Source: Phycisphaeraceae bacterium (lineage in GTDB: Bacteria; Planctomycetota; Phycisphaerae; Phycisphaerales; Phycisphaeraceae). Taken from it: a stretch of 37,155 nucleotides of DNA. The stretch spans positions 1-37,155 of the forward strand of contig JAJDCU010000023.1 of assembly GCA_029260655.1 (NCBI GenBank). The letters run 5' to 3'. Shown here one piece after another: positions 32,263 through 37,155 of the stretch (positions are counted from its first letter, which is position 1; each line of letters opens with the position of its first letter). Both the position numbers and the translations under genes were made by a program. The notes below the pieces were generated by a model. That model searched no databases and was not told the origin of the DNA. It saw only the letters and a list, made by a program, of their open reading frames with translations.

Positions 32263-33330
32263 ATGCTTCAACAACTTTTCACGATCGCACACAACACCTT
32301 CACCGAAGCCCTGCGTCAGCCCATCTTCGTGGTCCTGATCCTGCTGGGCACCCTGGCGATGGTCATCAACCCACAGCTCGCCGCCTACACGATGGAGGAC
32401 GACAACAAGCTGCTGATCGACATGGGCCTGAGCACGATCTTCCTGGTGTGCCTGCTGCTGGCCGCGTTCACCGCGACGGGGGTGTTTTCCAACGAGATCG
32501 AGAACAAGACCGTGCTGACGGTTGTGAGCAAGCCGGTGAGTCGGCCGTTGTTCGTGGTCGGCAAGTACCTGGGGGTGGCGTCGGCGATCGCGGTGGCGTA
32601 CTACATCCTCAGCACCGTGTTGGTGCTGACGATCCGCCACCGGGTGATGTCCACCGCCAGCGATCACTTCGACATGCCGGTGATCCTGCTTGGCTTTGGC
32701 GGGGCGCTGGTCGCGCTGATCGTTGCGACCGTGGGCAACTACCTCTACCGCCGGGTGTTCAGCTCGACCCTGGCGATCTGCCTGCTTGTCACCCAGACGC
32801 TCGGCCTGGCACTGGTGCTGGTGATCGATAAAGATTGGGCCTTCCAATCCCCCTTGACCGACTTCGCAGCGCACGACGGAGAACTGGGCCATGTCGTCGT
32901 CGGACTGGGGCTGGTCTTCCAGGCGGTGCTGATCCTGGCGGGCGTGGCGGTGGCGGCGTCGACCCGGCTGGGCCAGGTCATGACACTGCTGATCTGCTTC
33001 GGGGTCTTCCTGTTGGGACTCGCCAGCAACTCCCTGAGCCAGTTGGTCAACGCCAAGCTCTCGATCCCTGTCAGCACGGGCTATTACCAGAGCCTGCAAG
33101 CCATCTTCCACGCCGACGTCGCCCTGCACCAGAAGATCATCTACACGGCCGCCAAGCTGCTGTACATGCTGATGCCCAACCTGCAATTCCTCTGGCCGGC
33201 AGACGCGATCACGCAGAACACGCCGATCTCCGCAGGCCTGTTCGGGATGGTCTCGGCCTACGCGGCGCTTCAGATCCTGGCGATCATCGCGATCGCCGTC
33301 GCCCTGTTCCAGAACCGCGAGGTCGGGTAA
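32263..33330 (+). CDS. ABC-2-type permease divergent from the SPFH operon
   Basis: A 355-residue membrane protein starting MLQQLFTIAHNTFTEALRQP, a typical beginning of ABC-2 permeases. Membrane segments are at about 21-38, 53-76, 102-126, 138-155, 168-184, 212-232, 240-262 and 330-349. The cytoplasmic loop ENKTVLTVVSKPVSRPLFVVGKYLG in part matches the coupling region of the 610-residue permease at 24377-26209. No ATPase is encoded next to it, so it may use the ATPase at 26252-27508, giving a heteromeric transporter, or a distant one. I chose the ATG at 32263; the earlier ATGs at 32197 and 32245 would add polar residues before the conserved start. Confidence 0.85.
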   Translation: MLQQLFTIAHNTFTEALRQPIFVVLILLGTLAMVINPQLAAYTMEDDNKLLIDMGLSTIFLVCLLLAAFTATGVFSNEIENKTVLTVVSKPVSRPLFVVGKYLGVASAIAVAYYILSTVLVLTIRHRVMSTASDHFDMPVILLGFGGALVALIVATVGNYLYRRVFSSTLAICLLVTQTLGLALVLVIDKDWAFQSPLTDFAAHDGELGHVVVGLGLVFQAVLILAGVAVAASTRLGQVMTLLICFGVFLLGLASNSLSQLVNAKLSIPVSTGYYQSLQAIFHADVALHQKIIYTAAKLLYMLMPNLQFLWPADAITQNTPISAGLFGMVSAYAALQILAIIAIAVALFQNREVG

Positions 33331-33571
33331 GACCCACCGGCCGGCGCAACCTGCTTCTGCAAACATCGGAACACATCCATCAAACAGCGCGGCAAAACGC
33401 TGTGGACGGTGCCGGGATCGTTGCGCCTTGAGTGAAGATCGCTTAAGCGTCGGCGTGTTGTTTGAGGTATGTGTCAGCACGATTTAGTGGATGCGTTTTC
33501 AGTTGCGTTGATTAGCGGTCATGACGTTGCGTCGGTCGGTTAAAGCCAGACGGGCCGGGGGCCGTGTTGAT

Positions 33572-35578
33572 TCATGCCGGTGCGGCTTGACCTTGCGGGG
33601 GGTTTGGTTGTTCGGACCCGGCGCGGGCGGCGGCCTCCAACGCAAGGTGTTCGGCCTGCTCGATGTCTTCGCCTGCGCGGACCAGACGGGCGGAGTTGAA
33701 CACGACCGCCAGCGAACTGACCACGTGCAGGAACGCCGCGATCACCGGGGCGACCAGCCCGATCCCCGCGAGCACGAGGAACAGGAGGATGAACCCCCCG
33801 CCGATGATCATGTTCTGCTTGACCACCGCACTGGTCTGGCGCGACAGGCGGACCAGGAACGGGATGCGGTTGAGGTTGTTGTTCATCAGCGCGATGCTTG
33901 CCGAGTGGATGGCGACGTCTGACCCGGCGGCGCCCATGGCGATCGAGATGTCGCCGGCCTTGAGCGCGGGCGCGTCGTTGACCCCGTCGCCGATCACCGC
34001 GACCCGGTGGCCCCGGGCCTTGAGGTCGTCGACCATCTCCAGCTTCTGGTGCGGCAGGACCTCGGCCCGGTATTCGGTGTGCATCTGCTCGGCGACGCGC
34101 TTGGCGACGGACTCGCGGTCCCCGGTGACGATGATCAGACGCTTAAGGCCCATCTCCCGCAGGCTGTCCATCGCGCCGGCGGCCTGGGGACGGGTGTTGT
34201 CCGCCAGCCCCAGCCAGCCCAGCAGTTGCCCGTCACGGATCACGAACAGGGTCGACAGCCCCTCGGCCTGGGGATCGGCCATCGCCTGTTCGACCTGGCC
34301 GCGGACGTGGTCGTCATGGTGAGTTTCGGTGACCCAGTTGCCCCGGCCGACCAGGATCGTCTGGCCATCGACCGTCGCGCGGACGCCCTTGCCAGCCTCT
34401 TCGTGGAACTCGCTGGGCTCGGGCAGGTTCAGCCGGGCCTTGCGTGCAACTTCGAACACCGCCCGGGCGACCGGGTGGCGTGAGCGCTGTTCAGCGCTGG
34501 CGGCGGCCTTAAGTAGCTCCGCCCCGTCAACACCCTCAGCGGGCGCCAGGCGGGAAACTTCCAGTTGCCCGGTCGTCAGCGTGCCGGTCTTGTCGAAGAC
34601 CATCGCGGTGAGGTTGCGGGCCCCTTCCAAGTCGATCACGGACTTAACCAGCACGCCCAGCCGGGCTGCTGCGGAGATCGCAGCCACCATCGCGGTCGGG
34701 GTCGCCAGGATCAGCGGGCAGGGACAGGCGATCACCAGCATCGAGATCGCCCGGTAGGCGGCATCTTCCGCGTTGGTCTGGGCGGTGTAGAACCAGACGA
34801 TAAACACCAGCATCACCACGGTCGGGGTGTACCATCCGGCGTAGTGATCGATCATCCGCATGATCGGGATCTTGGTCCGCTCGGCTTCGAGGATCATATC
34901 CTTGACTTGGCCTAAGGTCGTGTCTTCACCGGCTTTAGTGACTTTAATGTCCATCGCACCGGTGAGATTGATCGTCCCGCCGAAGACCTCATCGCCCTCG
35001 ATTTTGTCTGCCGGGATCGATTCGCCGGTGATGTTGGCCTGGTTGACGGTGGAATAGCCGGTGTCGACCAGCCCATCGGCGGGGATGTTGTCGCCGGGGC
35101 GGACGCGGACGATGTCGCCGGGGGCCAGTTCACGGGCCTCGACCTCGGTTTCCTGGCCGTCGACCACCCGGTGGGCCTTGGTCGGGGTGATCCGCACCAG
35201 TTCTTCGATGCTGGCCTCAGCCCCAAGGGCCGTGCGGTTCTCGATCAGCACGGAGATGATCATGAAGAAGGCGATGAACCCCGCCTCGACGTACCAGCCG
35301 GTGGCGAAGGCCGAAAGCACCGCCAGGGCGACCAGCTCGTTCATATGCATGTGCCCGCGCCACAAGTCTTTAAGCGCGACCCAGATCAGCGGCGTCCCTA
35401 ACAGGACCGTGGCGACCAGCGCCAGCAGATCCGAGGTGTCCTGGCTGTCAAAGGTCATCCGGGCGATCAGGGCGCTGATCAACAGCGTCCCGCCCAGCAG
35501 GGTGACGATGATCTGGAACCCGACCCGCCCGGTCTTCGAGTCCAGTTCCAAACCTTCCTTCAGATAATCGTGGGCCAT
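33572..35578 (-). CDS. P1B-type heavy-metal-transporting ATPase, specificity unclear
   Basis: An inner-membrane ion pump of the P-type ATPase family. From the ATG at 35578 it has 668 residues. It carries TGES in the actuator domain (184-187), the transmembrane CPC motif as CPCP (285-288), the phosphorylation site DKTGT (329-333), SRHP in the nucleotide domain and GDGVNDAP in the hinge. There is no N-terminal heavy-metal-associated domain and no Cys-rich tail. The motif is CPCP rather than CPCA, and the last membrane helix reads LHVVSSLAVVFNSARL, closer to the MxxSS of copper pumps than the Asp of zinc/cadmium pumps, so the ion cannot be called. Translation from 35710 would add 44 poor residues; AAGGA about 13 bases before 35578 supports the later start. 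The gene stands alone. Confidence 0.9.
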   Translation of the reverse strand: MAHDYLKEGLELDSKTGRVGFQIIVTLLGGTLLISALIARMTFDSQDTSDLLALVATVLLGTPLIWVALKDLWRGHMHMNELVALAVLSAFATGWYVEAGFIAFFMIISVLIENRTALGAEASIEELVRITPTKAHRVVDGQETEVEARELAPGDIVRVRPGDNIPADGLVDTGYSTVNQANITGESIPADKIEGDEVFGGTINLTGAMDIKVTKAGEDTTLGQVKDMILEAERTKIPIMRMIDHYAGWYTPTVVMLVFIVWFYTAQTNAEDAAYRAISMLVIACPCPLILATPTAMVAAISAAARLGVLVKSVIDLEGARNLTAMVFDKTGTLTTGQLEVSRLAPAEGVDGAELLKAAASAEQRSRHPVARAVFEVARKARLNLPEPSEFHEEAGKGVRATVDGQTILVGRGNWVTETHHDDHVRGQVEQAMADPQAEGLSTLFVIRDGQLLGWLGLADNTRPQAAGAMDSLREMGLKRLIIVTGDRESVAKRVAEQMHTEYRAEVLPHQKLEMVDDLKARGHRVAVIGDGVNDAPALKAGDISIAMGAAGSDVAIHSASIALMNNNLNRIPFLVRLSRQTSAVVKQNMIIGGGFILLFLVLAGIGLVAPVIAAFLHVVSSLAVVFNSARLVRAGEDIEQAEHLALEAAARAGSEQPNPPQGQAAPA

Positions 35579-35886
35579 ATGCGGTTGGTCCTTCGGGTCC
35601 CATAACGCCTGCTCGTTTAAGACAGGCGGCTGGCGGGTTTTATCCTGTACGACGGGTATGCTAGAAAGTTCGCGCCAAACCTTCCAATCGGGGTAAAATC
35701 GGGCCGGCAAATACCCGCCGCAGGCTCAACCGCCAAGCGGGCGAAATAAGTCCATCCAAACGCCAGCCAAAGCACGATTCACGCCTGCGCCAGCCCCAGG
35801 ACACCCCCCGGATAGCCGCCCACCTCCACCCCACGCGGGTATCATCCAGTAGGTCGGTCTCCTGTCAACCCCCTGGGAGTAACGCC

Positions 35887-36558
35887 ATGCCCCTGACCAT
35901 CACATACCTGGGCCACTCCGGCTTCCTCTTCGACGACGGCACACACATACTCGCCGTCGACCCCTTCCTCACCGGCAATCCGCTGGCCAAACACAAACCC
36001 GATGACATCACCTGCCAATACATCGCCCTGACCCACGGCCACGAAGACCACTTCGGCGACACGATCCCAATCGCCAAACGAAACAACGCCACCGTCATCG
36101 CCGCCTTCGAGATCTGCAACTTCTGCAACGAACGGGGCATCCCAAACACCGACCCCGGCAACCCAGGCGGACGCATCTACACCGACTTCGGCTACGTCGC
36201 CTTCACTCCCGCCTTCCACTCCTCAAGCTACCAGGGCCGATACATGGGCCAGCCCTGCGGACTGGTCATCAGTATCGGCGGACACAAAATCTACCACGCC
36301 GGCGACACCGCGCTATTCAGCGACATGAAACTCATCGGCGAAATCGGCAAACCCGACATCGCCATGATCCCCGTCGGCGACCGCTTCACCATGGGCCCCA
36401 AACTCGCCACCTACGCCGCCGAATGGGTCAAACCCAAAACCGTCATCCCCGTCCACTACAAAACCTTCCCCCTATTGACCGACGACATCAGCGAGTTCAA
36501 ACCCCAAGGCGTCGAGGTCAAAGAAATGCAACCCGGCGAATCCTGGACCTGCAACTAA
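35887..36558 (+). CDS. UPF0173-type metal-dependent hydrolase, metallo-beta-lactamase fold
   Basis: A 223-residue cytosolic hydrolase of the UlaG/UPF0173 (YtkL-like) branch. The zinc site THGHEDH (49-55) and the N-terminal ITYLGHSGF (4-12) and AVDPFLTGNP are typical, followed by GNPGG, TPAFHSSS (a further His ligand), IYHAGDTALFSDM (metal-bridging Asp), and PVHYKTFP near the end. All metal ligands are present; the physiological substrate is unknown. GGGAG is 7 bases before the ATG, one of the best ribosome sites in the window. It is followed 29 bases later by the TfoX-like gene on the same strand, suggesting an operon. Confidence 0.9.
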   Translation: MPLTITYLGHSGFLFDDGTHILAVDPFLTGNPLAKHKPDDITCQYIALTHGHEDHFGDTIPIAKRNNATVIAAFEICNFCNERGIPNTDPGNPGGRIYTDFGYVAFTPAFHSSSYQGRYMGQPCGLVISIGGHKIYHAGDTALFSDMKLIGEIGKPDIAMIPVGDRFTMGPKLATYAAEWVKPKTVIPVHYKTFPLLTDDISEFKPQGVEVKEMQPGESWTCN

Positions 36559-36587
36559 ACAGTCGGCTTTCGGCGGGAGAAGAACGT

Positions 36588-36881
36588 ATGGGCGAGAAGG
36601 GACTTGGTATGGCAGATCCTGTGACGGATCTCGTTGGGATCGGCAAGGTATCCTCAAGCTGGCTGCGCGAGGTCGGTATTCACACACGCGGGGATCTTCA
36701 CCGGCAGGGAGTCGTGCGTGTGTACCAGAAGGTCAAGCATCACCGCGGAGAACGGGTCAGCCTGAACCTGCTGTGGGCGCTGCACGGCGGGCTGAACGAC
36801 ATGCACTGGACATTGATCCCCCCGCGGGAACGAGATCGCCTCAAGGAAGCGTTAGCGCTGGCTGAGAAAACCGCGGACTGA
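36588..36881 (+). CDS. TfoX C-terminal-domain protein
   Basis: A 97-residue protein: VTDLVGIGKVSSSWLREVGIHTRGDL in pattern (15-40), then VRVYQKVKHHRGERVSLNLLWALHGGLNDMHWTLIPPRERDRLKEAL. The GIGKxSxxWL helix-hairpin-helix and the SLNLLWAL..G.....HW..LPP-like end are those of the TfoX C-terminal domain, named from competence regulators; short stand-alone copies are common and of unknown role. I chose the ATG at 36588 (MGEKGLGMADP), behind CGGGAGAAG; the ATG at 36609 is also possible. The reading frame open upstream to 36423 overlaps the hydrolase and is not genuine. Confidence 0.82.
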   Translation: MGEKGLGMADPVTDLVGIGKVSSSWLREVGIHTRGDLHRQGVVRVYQKVKHHRGERVSLNLLWALHGGLNDMHWTLIPPRERDRLKEALALAEKTAD

Positions 36882-37120
36882 CCCCGACCTCACACGGCTT
36901 TGGCGGCTTGCCCGGGGGGAGGGAGGGGGCGGACACGGACGGGGTGGGGGTTTGAAGGTTTTGATTTATTGACCGGGCTTGGAGCAATCGCTAGGTTGTG
37001 CCTCCTCGATTGCCCATTTGTAGCCGTAGACGCTGCACCCAAGGCGTTCATACGGCACCCCCGGCCCCCCGGAATATCCCCGCAGACTCCCCCGAAGTAC
37101 CCCCCCTGGACTATCTCTAG
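36882..37120. other. non-coding G/C-run-rich spacer with a hairpin
   Basis: G-rich runs (36915-36950) and C-rich runs (37056-37110) flank a hairpin GCAATCG (36984-36990) / CGATTGC (37007-37013). No gene is visible. Confidence 0.4.
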
Positions 37121-37155
37121 ATGAACTTTACCGCGGCCCGCGTGGCCCAAGCTGT
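37121..37155 (+). CDS. possible start of a gene cut by the window end
   Basis: ATG at 37121 opens a frame MNFTAARVAQA that stays open to the window end. Too short to identify; the N-terminal pattern resembles small ligand-binding domains of several enzymes, which is not evidence enough for a name. Confidence 0.3.
   Translation, partial: MNFTAARVAQA

Noticed and set aside
32077-33480. 467-residue open frame on - across the divergent permease
   Set aside because: Antisense to a clear ABC-2 permease; His/Gln/Arg/Asp-rich as expected for a shadow frame.

Overview
This is a GC-rich bacterial chromosomal window with dense, short-spaced genes on both strands. The organism looks like a Gram-negative-type (diderm) member of the Planctomycetota, most likely Phycisphaerae-like. 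The reasons are KDO-pathway genes (kdsD/kdsC) and an OprO/P-type porin ending in Phe (an outer membrane), a eukaryote-like UDP-sugar pyrophosphorylase, a triple SPFH cluster, and several large proteins I cannot place. The lineage is an inference from gene style, not from a marker gene. I saw no rRNA, tRNA, CRISPR, IS transposase or phage gene.

Layout. 1-3.2 kb: a small TPR protein, replicative helicase dnaB and a CysQ/Hal2-type phosphatase on +. 3.2-6.6 kb: a YjfB-like motility-family peptide, a porin with a clear terminator, and scpA on -. 6.6-8.7 kb: kdsD and kdsC, separated by a four-helix-bundle (23S rRNA IVP/S23) gene enclosed by complementary G-rich/C-rich repeats. 8.7-11 kb: an accessory stretch with a GCAGAG inverted-repeat element, a candidate structured RNA, and a lower-GC gene for an unknown membrane protein. 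11-14.2 kb: rsmE, a chlorite-dismutase-family heme protein and a UDP-sugar pyrophosphorylase, all on -. 14.3-19.9 kb: a tail-anchored Pro/Ala-rich protein (+), then PPi-type phosphofructokinase, rhomboid protease and a zinc-ribbon membrane protein (-). 20-22 kb: moaA and a hexose-6-phosphate mutarotase on +. 22.1-32.1 kb: a six-gene - strand operon of three SPFH proteins, an ABC ATPase, an ABC-2 permease and a 725-residue membrane-anchored protein, with a second ABC-2 permease divergent from it. 33.5-37.1 kb: a P1B-type metal ATPase (-), a UPF0173 metallohydrolase and a TfoX C-terminal-domain protein (+).

Three things stand out. (1) The kdsD-S23-kdsC junction looks like an insertion: a 30-position near-perfect stem can form across the S23 gene, it starts just past an ATG that follows the kdsD stop, and kdsC is left without any usable start codon. 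(2) C-rich GGGGTT-family repeats sit at or just before gene starts at four loci. (3) The SPFH3-ABC operon looks like a membrane-microdomain/transport assembly that I cannot match to a described system.
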